In this document: positions 27,735 through 40,417 of the stretch, one piece after another
Numbering within the stretch: the first letter of the stretch is position 1
Layout of the letters: each line of letters starts with the position of its first letter
NCBI GenBank assembly: GCA_029339505.1
Contig: JAQISU010000036.1
Coordinates: 5,422,001-5,486,000 of the forward strand
Direction: 5' to 3'
DNA from: Unio delphinus
Lineage: Eukaryota > Mollusca > Bivalvia > Unionida > Unionidae
Length of the DNA stretch: 64,000 bases
Made by a program: the position numbers and the translations under genes
The notes under the pieces: generated by a model
Database searches by the model: none
Seen by the model: only the letters and a program-made list of their open reading frames with translations
Told to the model about the DNA's origin: nothing

Positions 27735-29100
27735 ATCGTAGGGATCGCAAAGTAAACTGCATAGAGAAGAGATTATAGAGAAATGTCTGAAAAAGAAACG
27801 AAAACAGAGTTAATGATTGTACTAACATGGAGGGTATACAATTTAAACATAAAAAGGCAATATTTTGTCCAGAAGAATGAATACAAAATTGAGAAATCGA
27901 TTAATGTGCATAATAATGATAAAGAAAAACTGCTCATGTATTACGGATTATGTTGAGAAAAACAATTTACAAGGAATAAATCAAACTACAAATTAACAAT
28001 TTATCCAGATTTCCAGCTTTATTTACGTTCTGTATGTAATTCACAATATTTCTTTGAATATATATTATGTTTCTAAATTAATGTTAATGACCACAAAATA
28101 AGTGTATTAGAATTAGACAACTGAAGGTACGTACAAACAATGTCTTCAAAATGGGGGAGGGTAAAATCGATTACACAACGAAAACGAGAGTCATAATAAT
28201 AATAAATATAATATTAATATTACTAATAATAGTACTACTACTAATATTACTACTACTACTACTACTACTACTAATAATAATAATAATAATATTGTATAAA
28301 CATATTGCAGTGCAAATTTAAACAAATACTTTATTTCCCTAGACAACTGATTTAACTGAAAGTACGTGTATGGTATAATAAATTAAATCCTTTGTACTAA
28401 TAAAGTTAAAACGTCTAGAAATCAAATTGTGTTTCGAATGAGTTATAATATTGAGTTTGCTGATGTGATAGTATTCTTTAATATCTAATGTGCAAATAGC
28501 ATTGAAGTATCCGAATAACACAATACAATTTCTTAGAACTTATTCACAATACGTTCAAAGTACGATTTTTTAAAGCAATCAGTACCCATTTTGTTACTCC
28601 AAACGAATCATTAAAAAAAAATCTCCTAACTCAAAACTGAACACAAATACACTGTTGTCTGTGAAGACTGTTGCTTTTATGAGGCATACTATTATATACC
28701 TCCTAGGACAAGGCTTAATTTTTCTGATGGTAATAACTTGATATACCTCCCTAAACACGGTAAAGATCATATTCACCATTTTGTGAGAGTACTTTGTTTT
28801 TTGAATGAACTTCTCCATCAAAATTCCTCGTGTCTGATCTGAAGAAGGTTTATGATATCTTTAGAAAAGGTATCCTTCAAGAAACGACGATCTTAATCCA
28901 TGATATAAAATCACGGAAAATAAATAGCTATGAAATATGTTATCAGATAGGCATTAGTTATTTACCCACAAACTCTTATAATTAATTATGGACAAAAGAC
29001 AATCACACAGTACAGATTAGAAAGCACTATATTTTTTATACAATACAGATTGACGACAAAAATGAAAATGTATTTATGTGTATGTGTGTGTGTAGTCTGC
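27735..29100. other. AT-rich stretch with a trinucleotide repeat
   Basis: No gene seen. A (ATA/ACT/AAT)n trinucleotide repeat occupies about 28196-28292. Confidence 0.4.
28196..28292. repeat. trinucleotide repeat (AAT/ACT)n
   Basis: Runs of AATAAT and ACTACT alternate over about 95 bases. Confidence 0.9.
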
Positions 29101-29183
29101 AGAGAAAGAAGCAAGAAGCAAAATGGCACTACTGACCACGCTAGCGATGGAAATTATCCCATAGAAAGCCCTCCAAGCAATAT

Positions 29184-29582
29184 TTGGCCTTGGGCTGCTT
29201 GAGGCGACAAACTGGAGCCTTAGAGCAGCAGGAAAATGAACAAAAGGATTACAGAGGGGAACCTAAGTACAGACATAATAGAGGCAGACAACGGCGGTGG
29301 CGGGAAACCGGGCCGGGCCACAGTACACCCACCCCTAATCCAGCAGTTCAAGAAGCACCGAGCCCCATGACTATTACAGTGGAGACTGCTGTACACAAGG
29401 GCGCTAACAAGGGGCTTCAAGGCCAGATAGCGGCGCTGTCACAACAACTACAGGTGATTTTCTTTGAAAGAGAGACGGCAGAGGTGGCCACGTCACCAAT
29501 TAGTGAACCTGTACCAGAAACATCACCACCACCACCACCACCCCCAACAAAGAAAGGCAAAGGGAAGGGGAAAAAGGGGTGA
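29184..29582 (+). CDS. unknown P/T/K-rich protein, ORF1 of a GC-richer island (132 aa)
   Basis: ATG 29184 to TGA 29580-29582. Residues 1-50 are basic and Gln-rich (GRQRRWRETGPGHSTPTPNP), a middle part has a short coiled coil (LQGQIAALSQQLQVIFFERE), and the end is Pro-rich, then Lys/Gly-rich (SPPPPPPPTKKGKGKGKKG). The local GC content is clearly above the flanks, so the segment may be an insert. The stop overlaps ORF2, which lies in the -1 frame. It could be a Gag-like or other viral or transposon protein; I recognise no family. Confidence 0.45.
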   Translation: MALGCLRRQTGALEQQENEQKDYRGEPKYRHNRGRQRRWRETGPGHSTPTPNPAVQEAPSPMTITVETAVHKGANKGLQGQIAALSQQLQVIFFERETAEVATSPISEPVPETSPPPPPPPTKKGKGKGKKG

Positions 29583-30016
29583 TAACGACATCCAGACCCA
29601 CCCCCACTAATCCGCCAGATTTGGCAGTAAACCTGGACAAAAAGTTTGAAGAAACTACCACCACCACCACCACTCCAAAGGAAAAAAATGGAGACGCCGG
29701 TGAAAACGGCGAGAATGCCAGAAGAAAACAAGGAGGAATTAATGGGAAATTATGCAGCGAACTAGGACTGAACCAATTCTTAAAAGATAAGAGAAAAGCA
29801 GCTGGGTTTTCATATTCAGTAACCTACATAGGATTCCGGACGCTGCAAACTTCGCCACCAAGACTTCAGCAATGGCATTTCGCCACTACTATACTCACCC
29901 GTCACTACTATGAGGCCTTCGAGGAGCGACCCCTACACTATCTAATCCATGCAGCAAACTACATCGCCCCGCGCCACGGAATTTATTTTCCACGAAGTAC
30001 ACGGGAGGAGGGATGA
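29579..30016 (+). CDS. unknown protein, ORF2 of the GC-richer island (145 aa)
   Basis: The frame is open upstream of 29579 through ORF1's 3' end and has no ATG at its start (GTG 29579). Residues 1-50 are Thr/Pro-rich (FEETTTTTTTPKEKNG). From about residue 60 it looks globular (LGLNQFLKDKRKAAGFSYSV, RLQQWHFATTILTRHYYEAF, PLHYLIHAANYIAPR). The -1 relation and overlap with ORF1 suggest one protein split by a frameshift, or programmed slippage at the AAAGGGG at 29573-29579. A strong inverted repeat follows at 30120. Function unknown. Confidence 0.45.
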   Translation: MITTSRPTPTNPPDLAVNLDKKFEETTTTTTTPKEKNGDAGENGENARRKQGGINGKLCSELGLNQFLKDKRKAAGFSYSVTYIGFRTLQTSPPRLQQWHFATTILTRHYYEAFEERPLHYLIHAANYIAPRHGIYFPRSTREEG

Positions 30017-30119
30017 ACCGCCGCCAAATTGGTGAAGATTGAGGAAAAGCGTGGTACCGTTTCCTACGATGAGTGTTAGTCCTTTTAAGGGGTTTCAATC
30101 ACTGCCACTTATTGTTAAT

Positions 30120-30146
30120 AGGGCTCTCAATTGGCTAGAGAGCCCT
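30120..30146. repeat. 9-bp inverted repeat (hairpin) after the island ORFs
   Basis: AGGGCTCTC and GAGAGCCCT form a perfect nine-base stem around a nine-base loop about 100 bases after ORF2 ends. It may be a 3'-end RNA structure or an element-end hairpin. Confidence 0.6.
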
Positions 30147-30439
30147 CTTTGAACAAGCTATTTTGAAAATACCGCATCAAAATTTACAAGCTATTCCAAC
30201 CTAACAGTGACACAACTTTATGTGTCGCATAGACATTTTACATTAAAAATTGTTAGGGGCTTACGTTATGTACACTATGTACTAGTAATATTCGAAGTTA
30301 AGTGGTAGGAGAATTTTACAACTTATAGAATTTGACTCAGTTGCATAGGTGGCTGATATATTATTTGTTTTATTTTGTCCATTAGTAAAACCGGACTGAA
30401 TTTGAAATAAGTATGGCTGGGGCGTTCCAGGGCGTAAAC

Positions 30440-30850
30440 GATATCCATCTACGACATCGGCTGGCCGACCTCCGGGACCTTTTCCTCCTTTTCCTCGTCC
30501 AGAGCTCATCAATATAGCGATATGAGAAGACTATTTTTCTCTCTCTATTTGGTGCCATTGCACCTCTTTGTAACAAACTCACCGATTGGTTGATAGGGTT
30601 GAGTGTGTGTTGGGTCTATTCCAACTCAACCAGGGCCTTGCACTCATGTCATTAGCCACTTTTTAGTGGTATGACATGACGGCCAATTAAAAAAGCGCAC
30701 TATGTGCGTTAAATGCCCGTGGGGATGTGGCACCATTCCTTTCCCACGGGAAACCGACAACCATTAAAAATATGGTGGTTTAAAACAGTGATCACATGAC
30801 CCCTCGTGGATGGCATCACTATAATTCAACTTTCATTCATTCATTCATGT
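30440..30850 (-). mobile_element. dispersed non-autonomous element, copy 2 (inverted)
   Basis: In reverse complement this block shows the same ordered words as 19356-19770: the TCATTCATTCATTC-like end, AATGGTGCCACATCCCCAC, a short hairpin (GCGCACTATGTGCG), GGTGCAATGGCACCAAAT and GGACGAGGAAAAGGAGGAAA. On the minus strand the last word opens a frame starting SGRGKGGKGPGG. Confidence 0.6.
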
Positions 30851-30859
30851 GTGTGTGTC

Positions 30860-32403
30860 TGTGTCATAAAGTGCATGTATGTGTGCACTATACACTCCTC
30901 TTCAGAACTATTATCAATATAGTGGATAAGGGTATATCTAGTTGATGTATCATCATTCATTTAGTCTACACATCAAATAACGATATTTATATTGACTAAC
31001 GTAATATTCATACCTAAACTAGAATGCTGATGTGATGATTTAGAAATATGTTTACATATACTTTAAAAATTAAAACTAAGATTTTTACAAACAATCCTTT
31101 TGGATATAGTTCCCACTGACTGATTTATGTCCGACATTTTTAGAAGAATTAGGTAAATTGTTTGGGATATGGCACAGGGCACATGAAGAGAACATTCTGG
31201 GGCAAAATGATCTTTCAGGTGGTGTACGTTGTATGCTATACTCGAAATTGACGTGCATATTAAGGAGAGAACTGAACAATTAGCATCATTCCTTGTTTAT
31301 GACATTCTCATTTATATTGTTCCCGTAGTAAGACTGCAAACGCGTTTTATGTTGTATGTCGATATTATTGGAGAGAACAAACATTTCTTTGTGCAGTTCA
31401 AAATCAATACAAAGTGCTCATTATCTTGAAATAAATATTACTCCCGAATTATTGTGAAATATTCGAAGCAATTCTGGAGAATGCCTTCGTTGGACATCAT
31501 GATTCTTTGCGGACCACAACATATCCGCTTTTGGTATTTATACAGAAGTTTTCATTCCCATTGTCAGCATTACATTGGATCATCTACCTAATGCCGTAAT
31601 CTCCTCCTACATTTTCATTATTATGTTTGAATAATTAATTATTTGTAAAATGTAAACACAATTTGTAAACTTCGCTTCTTTATGTTACTTTGTTGTGACC
31701 ATCGAAATATTAACAATATATGAAACAACTTTTTGTACTGCCAGATTTGCATGATTAAGTCGATAGGAAGTTTCGAAATTCTTCCTAGCGATCTTACGAG
31801 AAACATTTGTAAAAGAGAATGTCGTTAACATACGCATCACATGTACCTAGACGACGACTATCGTTTATCATTATAGGCTGCAATTGTTTCCCAAGAATCC
31901 TTTATATTAAAAGGCATCACTTTATATTGATTAAGTCAGTCATTAGTTGCAACCGCCGACATTTATTTTCCCCTTTCATTGAGTCTAAACTGTACACATC
32001 TGCTATAAAACGTAACACGTGCAGACATATTCCGCATGTCCTACTTTGTTACTGAGATCTTGGCACGTGATATGAATCGTTTCTCGTATGTAGTTGGCTT
32101 TTCTTAAGTTGTTTGACATTTGGAATATATTATCTGATATCGTTCACTTTGGGGAAATTTACCTTATTATATTAAATCATTCTGCAGCGAATACTGACTT
32201 TCCGTTTGCATACAATGCTGCTTGAGATAATTCATTCTGGTGATCTTGCACTGTCAAGATCATAATATGTTATATATGTTCATTTCGAAGCATCAGTTAA
32301 CATGCGCACAAAATCCCATTGCAACTGATTAGTTCAGTCTGCTCCTGTTGTTGTAGTAATGAAAGATTCTGTTCACGATGTTTTAATATTTCTGAATATA
32401 AAA
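30860..32403. other. AT-rich intergenic stretch
   Basis: No gene, exon or known repeat is supported on either strand. Confidence 0.4.
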
Positions 32404-32655
32404 ATTGATTGATTGAGTGATTGTTTTTACGGCGCATCAGCACATTTATGGTATTTAGAGCCATACCATAGGTTTTATTTATACATGTTTAAAATGCTGA
32501 AAGGTTTAATATCGACCAGCGATATAGAAAACCAAATAGTTCAGAGTAAAATGGTAAGATGCTAGCAACAGTAAAATATGAAGCTTCCCAATGAACGAGA
32601 GATGTAAATGGTGTATGTTACGGAAAAGATGTTGAAAATATGAGGCCGTATTTGC
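32404..32655 (+). repeat. dispersed repeat B, copy 1
   Basis: The unit opens with TTGATTGATTGAGTGATTG and ACGGCGCATCAGCAC, contains GGTTTAATATCGACCAGCGA and GTAAAATATGAAGCTTCCCA, and ends GAAAAGATGTTG. Related copies lie at 46240-46365 (5' truncated) and 61480-61735. Confidence 0.75.
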
Positions 32656-32659
32656 GTTG

Positions 32660-33871
32660 GATAAAAATGCACTAGAATACCTAGAACATACCAAGTTAGA
32701 TTGTATGATAGTTCGTGTACATCTACATTATGTGGTACACTCAATCGACAGATTAACTTCGATAAATGTCAAGCACATTTTAACACCTGTATATAACAAG
32801 GTTGTTTCTGTATCAGCCTCTCAGTTGTGTAAATGGTAAAGCGTAAGTCGTTTGCTTAATTATACTTATGTAAGAACCATACATTTATTCGAAAAGATTT
32901 TTTATTGTATGGGTAAAAGTGAGAAAGAGAAATATATCATCAGGTTCAAAACTCCATTCTCATGTATTTATGGCATACCTTAAAAATGTTTGATTTGGAA
33001 ACGAGAATTAGATTTAATTTGATGGGGTATTCCTAAAATGTGATAAATGCATTATTTGTTTATTATTTGGCATATTGTATTTATACCCAGAGTTAGAGGA
33101 TTGCAAATATTGCGTTTGACAAATTTACATGGGTAAAGGTAATTATATCAAAACACCCACACTATCACATAGTAGCTGCATGGGTTTGATATGTATTGTG
33201 AGATGTATTGTGACTAAGTGTTTACTGTTAAGTTTCATAGTTTTAACAAAATTATTTCGTTTACTACAAGGCGTATTATTGATTAGCAAAATTGGAGTTT
33301 GCGTGTACTCAGGTTGATCTATTTGATGAATCCAATGTCAGTGTTGGGTCAGATTATAAGACGCAATTAATTACGCGCAATGCATCATTCTATATTGCTT
33401 GCTGTTGCTTCCAACATTTGTTTAGTCTGTTAATATCTGAAACGGTCAAATGGAATCAAGCTTGATCTGTCTGAAAACATTTTAAATATTTATTCATTAG
33501 TTTGTGGTGTCCTATGTAAGTTTTAATGTCCATGTCCAACAAATTATTGATTTGGTTTGCATGGTAACGTGGCGTTAATCAAAGAATTTACTATTGCATT
33601 AACAGAAGAGTCACGGCAAAGAGATCTAAAATCAAAAGACAAAATATAATAAAGATATTGCGACCTTCCAATGCAAGATGGATAAATAAATGTTGTGTTT
33701 AATTAACTAATATAAATTGTAATTCAAACACGTGGGACTGTTTTAACACATTTTAATTTTGTTTTTATGGTGAGTAAATGACTATTACAATCTGAAATGG
33801 GTTATGCAACGTTAACTAAGATACGAACAAACTTCATGAACGCTAGGAATACAACACAATAATAGGATACA

Positions 33872-33942
<71 letters not shown>

Positions 33943-36608
33943 TTCTTAACTTTAGTAAATGAATCGACATCAAAGAGATACAATATATGTCTGTAATGAT
34001 GCGCAGAGTTCAAATCAGCAGAATTATGTCAGTATGGAGACCCCATTTATAGCAAATAACAGCTACATTACTAAATAGGTTTAGATAACAAGTCGTTGCA
34101 ACCAAACTGAAGAATCAAAGATAACGCAAAAAATGAAAACAGTAGAAACAACAGTATAAGGAATGTTCCAATTTAATAGTTAAATGGCAAAACATCCCTT
34201 TAACTGATGTCATGTGCATGCGAGGCCAAACAAATGTATTGTTTATGAACAATGTTTTGAACATCATATTGTGTAGTGTCAGTTGAAACTAAATTATTAG
34301 TTGCTTTATAATAGAGAATGAAATTATTATTTGTAATCTGACTGAAGTGGAGGGTGTACACCAGTGTTGACATAATAGATTAGATAGATCAGTCAGGTTA
34401 AATAAATAAATCACATTTTATGCGATGTAGGTCAGTTACTAATGTATTTAGATCAACGGAAATCATGCAAACGTGTTTTGTTGTTGAAAACTTCGACACA
34501 TCCTTGTATCAGGATTTCTTTCCGACAGTATACATCCCTGTAGTTGTAGTCAGACTGACAAAATATATTTCAAACTTGACCACTTGTTCCTAGGTTAACC
34601 GTCCTGGAATACGGTATACAACAGTTCGATTCCAAAACTAATCCGAATATAGCAGTGTCGGTCCACTAACTTTAATGGTTCATAATTAATTCTGATCTAT
34701 CGAAATCTGACCAGTACAAGTCCGACCCATTCAATATTTCAGTAACACATTCTGGGTGTGAAACAATATAATATATACATATCCTACTTCTGAATGAACA
34801 TATATTCATAATTGTGGAACATAATACATTGCTTTGACAGTTACTTGTGTAAATAATAAACTTTAATACCCTTGAGGATATATGAAGCATTATTCAATTT
34901 TAAATTCTAAACACTAATTATCCATGTTGATCGATACATACATCAGCCATATTTGGACGCTACTTTCATATGTTCATCCTTTTTCATATCGTTTGTTTAC
35001 GTTGCATTTCCCTGATTAGCTACAGCAATATTGGTTAACATTATGCAACAAGTATAGGAACAGGTGTTCACCCAATTGTCCTCAATTGGGACCATACAGT
35101 GAGACATAGACATAAACTATTATAGCACAGGATTCATACAATATACAGCCACAACCTTTCAAAAACATTAATACCAAGGATTATACGAAACTTGTTTAAG
35201 GAAGAAAGCATGTCTTTTCTAGGCATATGAGTTTTATGTTAGCAGCAATTCGTTAGCAAATATGGCATCGCATAGGTCTTACTATCGTCCTTGAGCTTTC
35301 TCCGACATCTTGTCGTAGATAAGGACACGGTTCAAAAAGCCTCGACTCTCAACATTAATTATTCTTTTCAAAACGATCATATCGGTGATCCAATTTAATA
35401 GTCTATGATGATTTCACATGCATGGGTAAGTATGTGTGCTACAGTATCCGCGATAAGAGAGTAGACAAGTATACGTTCGTCTACATCTTGTGACGAGAAC
35501 AGGTGAAAGGAATGAAGCGATCTGCGGTCATTTATATTAGAAGAGGGGATGGAAACCGGACATTTTCAACCAACCCAAACAAGCGTTACAAAATTCATCA
35601 GTCACAGTGCGGAAACTGTCTTATAATCCGAAGAGGATGATCTGTGGCGTCACATTCTATATATAGGTGAGCTAGTATATGTGTGCCTTGATTCTGTTTC
35701 AAATCATGACGGAAGCGATAAAGACGAGTAATTGGGGTGAACCGTCTGTGGACACAAATAGCAATTGTACAGGCGTATTTGCCAAAATAAACAAAAACTC
35801 GAAAAACAATTAAAACCATGATTACGTTTTTTCTGTCTGGTCTTTTTTGCTATAAATGTGATAATTCAATTCTCAATACAACACTTTACACAGTTCCAAA
35901 GTTTCTACTTCTGTCTTTTGTTCATTGTATGATATTTTAATATCTTCACTCTCATATGAGTTTCCTTCTCTTCGTCTTAGATTATCGACTTCTTTTCTTT
36001 TCATTCAGACTGTGTCAAAGTTCTTTCGTTAGAGAGGGTACCTCTTCTTTACAAACGACACATAAATACACACATACATATATACGGATTTGACGGACCG
36101 ACTGTCAGGCTAAATGGGAACAGGCAGAAAGAAATACTGAAAAAGGACACTTTATGTTTAAGGTCACGATATTTCCGTCGTGTTATTGGAAAATCCAAAC
36201 TAAATACATGTAGCATTTAAACCCACCTAAAGGAACGGATGTGCGTGTAAGATAGCGATGTACATACATTTAGAGTCTAACTCTATTGGTTCATTTAACA
36301 GTTGTTACATTCAAGTCAGCAGCATAAGAGTCAGGCTGATGTTAATGATTGTATGATGGAAACTGACGCGCCGAGAGGGAAGCTATTGACACAATTTTAA
36401 ATAGCCTACACAATTCTTTCCTCGTTTATTTGTTTTGGATATTTGTGTGTAGTACGCATTACATTATATAAAACTGTAGACCCTTGTATTACTATTATGT
36501 GTGGATATATAAGATATTAAAAGCCAACTTACTTGAAGCACTTGACACAGTGGTACATAGTGAGAAATTGTAACTAAATATAGCACAGTAAATCATTAGA
36601 TCCAAAAA
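32660..36608. other. intergenic region upstream of the receptor gene
   Basis: AT-rich with no supported exon. It holds an (AT)n microsatellite at about 33874-33940. The receptor promoter should lie near the right end, but I see no clear core promoter. Confidence 0.4.
33874..33940. repeat. (AT)n microsatellite
   Basis: About 66 bases of pure AT repeat. Confidence 0.95.
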
Positions 36609-36669
36609 ATGGCGTATATGGGATTGATGGTTGCAATTTTCCTCATAATCTTTTGGATCTGGATTCCAG
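36609..36669 (+). CDS. receptor exon 1: signal peptide
   Basis: ATG 36609 begins MAYMGLMVAIFLIIFWIWIP, a short hydrophobic signal peptide, and the exon ends at a GTAAGC donor in phase 1. Confidence 0.75.
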
Positions 36670-37274
36670 GTAAGCTTAGCATAATCCGTCTTTCGCAAGC
36701 TTACATATCATACAGTATGTATGGCGTAGCTCAAACGTTGATTACGTAGATAATCTTTAAATATTAATTTGCAGACTTGTTGGATTACATTACATATAGA
36801 TTGAAGATTCGCGGTAAAATTTGTTTCAACCGAAACTTAGAAACTTCTCCTTACATTTAGTGAACCGTCTTTGTGGCCAACGCTATAGGCTGCATTACCG
36901 CCCTTCACAGCGTTTATATAAGTTATCTTGTATTCAATTTAAGCACCAAACGTTTCTTGATTTTCCTTTTTTTAAAAGCTTTATTAAGTAACGAACAGAT
37001 AATAAACTATTGATTAACACCAGGAAGTTCTGTAAAAGGTTTGGCAAAGCTTTTGATCCATTTATTTTGGAAAAGAAAGCCAAAACAACCCGATGTATGA
37101 CATGGTCATGAGTTCCGCACGTTTTTAGCTAACAGCAGTTCCCAAGGCAGTTTCAAGTAGTCGCTAGAATCGATATAGCCTGATTATGGTATGACTGGAA
37201 AAGATAGACCGAATATTACAACCAGAACAAAACTCAGAAACCGATCCAAACGTTGTCCTTACATTTTAAAAGTA

Positions 37275-37325
<51 letters not shown>

Positions 37326-37476
37326 GACAGTGACTGCGACAGAAAGAAAGAGAGAGAAAAGGAAAAGGAAAGAGACAGATATAGAGACCGCGACAGGTAA
37401 AAAAAAGAGATAAAGAGAATCAAAAAAGAGAGAGAATACTTACATATATCTTAAATACCTTTTTATAATGAATAAT

Positions 37477-37560
<84 letters not shown>

Positions 37561-40364
37561 GATATGAGCATATTCGTTTGAATAAACTATGACAGCATTG
37601 TTGTCATTCTTATATATCATTCATTAGTTTCGTCCTCTTGAGATGCATTGGTGGTCATAGCGATCGTTTCAACATTATTAATTTTAATTGATTTTCTTTC
37701 CACACGATCACTGTTAGTTCTATATCGTGTGGCAAATTTTATTAATTCCGCACCCTATGCTTCTGAAACAAAATTCCGCCTAAATATACAAATAACTGAT
37801 AAATAAGCAATAAATCGCCTAATAATTCATTGTTAAAAATCAATCATATTATCAGGGAGTCAGTCTATTCTTCAATCATGTATAATAAGTCAAAATGATA
37901 TACAAACGCTAACTATTTAATCCATAAAAAGCACGTATACAATTTTGGGGGATGAGAGCCATGTAAATAAACGTAGGCAAACAACGAGAGTAATCTTTGT
38001 TATGTTTGTGTTTGTAACATCATTGCAGCTTTATTTATTCCTGACCATCACTAAACAATACCAGATACATATAGAAATTAAAAGATAAATGGATAACTAA
38101 ACCAATAAGATACATTGCTATTCATCTATATCTACTTTCAGCCAACGGGGAAATATTTGAGATGAATATTACATTAACATGGAATGAATCAGTCAAGTAC
38201 TGTGAAAGTATTGGGAAAGTGCTTTTGGATGTAAAGGAAAGTGATTATAAGATGATCCTTATGAACAAACTTAACGATGGCAATCAGACGTGGGTTGCTG
38301 CCAGGATAGAATTAAGTGATTTTATCAAGATGCCTGGTGAGAATAAAGATAGTTTTAGTTCTCCTTTGCTTTTTCTTATTTGTTTCTATTTTTTTACAAA
38401 CTGTGTACAGATATAAATCGTTATCAGCATTATCAGCATACATCATATTCATGTACATGTTTATCAAGAACCTTCATTGATTATTGTTTATTAAAGTAAC
38501 TTTGTCACATTCATGTACAATGCATATCAGAAAGCTTCATTAATTATTGTTTTATCAAGGACCTCTGTCACATTCATGTACATGCATGCAAGAAACTTCA
38601 TTGATTATTGTTTTTTTTGTTGCAAGTGACTGTCACATTCATGTACATGCATAGCACGAATCTTCACTGGCCATTTTTAAAGGTGTTTGGTAATACTCGG
38701 CCATGTTTATAACCAGAGCACTCTCAATTACGAGGTAGACGGTTAAACAACTTAGGCCACATTAGCATAATTTCATATGATAAGTCGAAATATTGCTATA
38801 TATAATTTTTCAGTATTGAATCATTTCCTTATATCAATTACAAAAACAATGATGTCGATTTTGTATATATCGTTTAAAGCCGAATCTACTGAAATCTACT
38901 CAAAGCAAAGCTAATAGTTGTTATTTCACAAATATATGTTCCTATTCACTAAATATTTAAAGGCGAAATCATCTTTCTGCATTGATTTTTTAACTCTCTT
39001 ACAGTGTGACTAAATCGTCCATTAATACATCGATAACAAAATTTTCCGACACTTAAGATTGATTTTAGAAAGTAACTTTTCACATAATTCTCTGGCACGT
39101 GAAATCCTTCACATTGTTCTTTTTTTTTAGTTATAAAGTCAACATTGTTGACGTTATTCTACTGAAGCACAAACAAAACTTGCAATGTTTCTATGCAAAT
39201 TTAGAAGAATTTTGTGTCGATACTTCGTTGGTTTCTTCATTAAATTTGATTGTTTAGGATATCCTTTCTATGCTTGCAGCCTACACTAAGAACAGGAACC
39301 GACTTTAAAAAATTCGAATCTCCGCCTATTGTTGGCTGCAATTCAACACTTTTGAACGAGAAAGAGTTACTCTTCGATTTAAATTTGCTTGCGATTTTGA
39401 TGAAATTTTTTTGATACCAAACCAATTAATTTAGTACTATATTTAGTGAAGCGTTTATCCTTAAGTATGTACTGTATTTAATAGAATGCTAGGAGCATAA
39501 GACAATATATGGGTGACGTAGCAACATATCATTTAAATTTAGTCATATGATTGCGGTGGATACCTAAACACGTATAAATGTCACTGCTAGAAGCTTTCCT
39601 TATGTTGTTTGAAGTTGGTTTTGTACTTTGCTAGTGATGTCGATTCCTTGTTATTGTAGTTAATGTATTCAATCTTTACAAATTTTAGAATGTGTTAACT
39701 CTGAGTTAAAAGGTGTGGAGAGTGAGAGAATGTTTGTGTCTTACGACTCGATCCTTTTATGGCAAGTGCCAGGAAAGGGCAATAATCCACATGTTTAGTA
39801 AAATTCAACAAATAATGTATTGATCAGGAATACAAAGTAAAAACTTTTAAATAATTGTCAGTACTTTTACATGTAATTAAATATCCTAAATAGAACTAAA
39901 CGTTTATATCACAAGAATATATCTATAGCGACCCGTATAAATTCAAAGTGTGATCCAAATACATTTCAGTCTAAGACGTGTTGATATTTCAATAATTTTG
40001 AATGCGCTAATAGGCAATTTTGAATTATAGCAGACATAATCCAAATGTCCTTCAAAGAATTTTAAACGATTTCAAAATATTGATTTAGTCCAAAAGTTAT
40101 ATGAACAACCAAAATATACGACTTTAACACACATAAACATAAACAGAGATATGTTCATATGTCAGTGAAATTAAAAAACAATTATTTAATCGTTGGCTGG
40201 AATATATTTCCTGAAATAATTTAAATTTAGTAACATTTCTCAATAAATACAGAGTGACCAAATACTAATATTATTTGTCAGAGAGATTGACTGGGCTTTA
40301 TGGTTAATTCAATCCAGGAAGTATCGTTTTGTTAAAGATTCTTGATACAACACCACGACACAGG

Positions 40365-40417
<53 letters not shown>

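Noticed and set aside
30120..30146. Histone-type 3' stem-loop
   Set aside because: The stem is a perfect 9-base repeat with a 9-base loop, not the conserved six-base stem and four-base loop, and no histone gene precedes it.
36495..36698. Minus-strand frame opposite receptor exon 1
   Set aside because: Shadow of the signal-peptide exon, which has a good donor and fits the downstream phases.
37191..37400. Arg/Glu/Asp repeat frame
   Set aside because: Translation of GA and GACA repeats.
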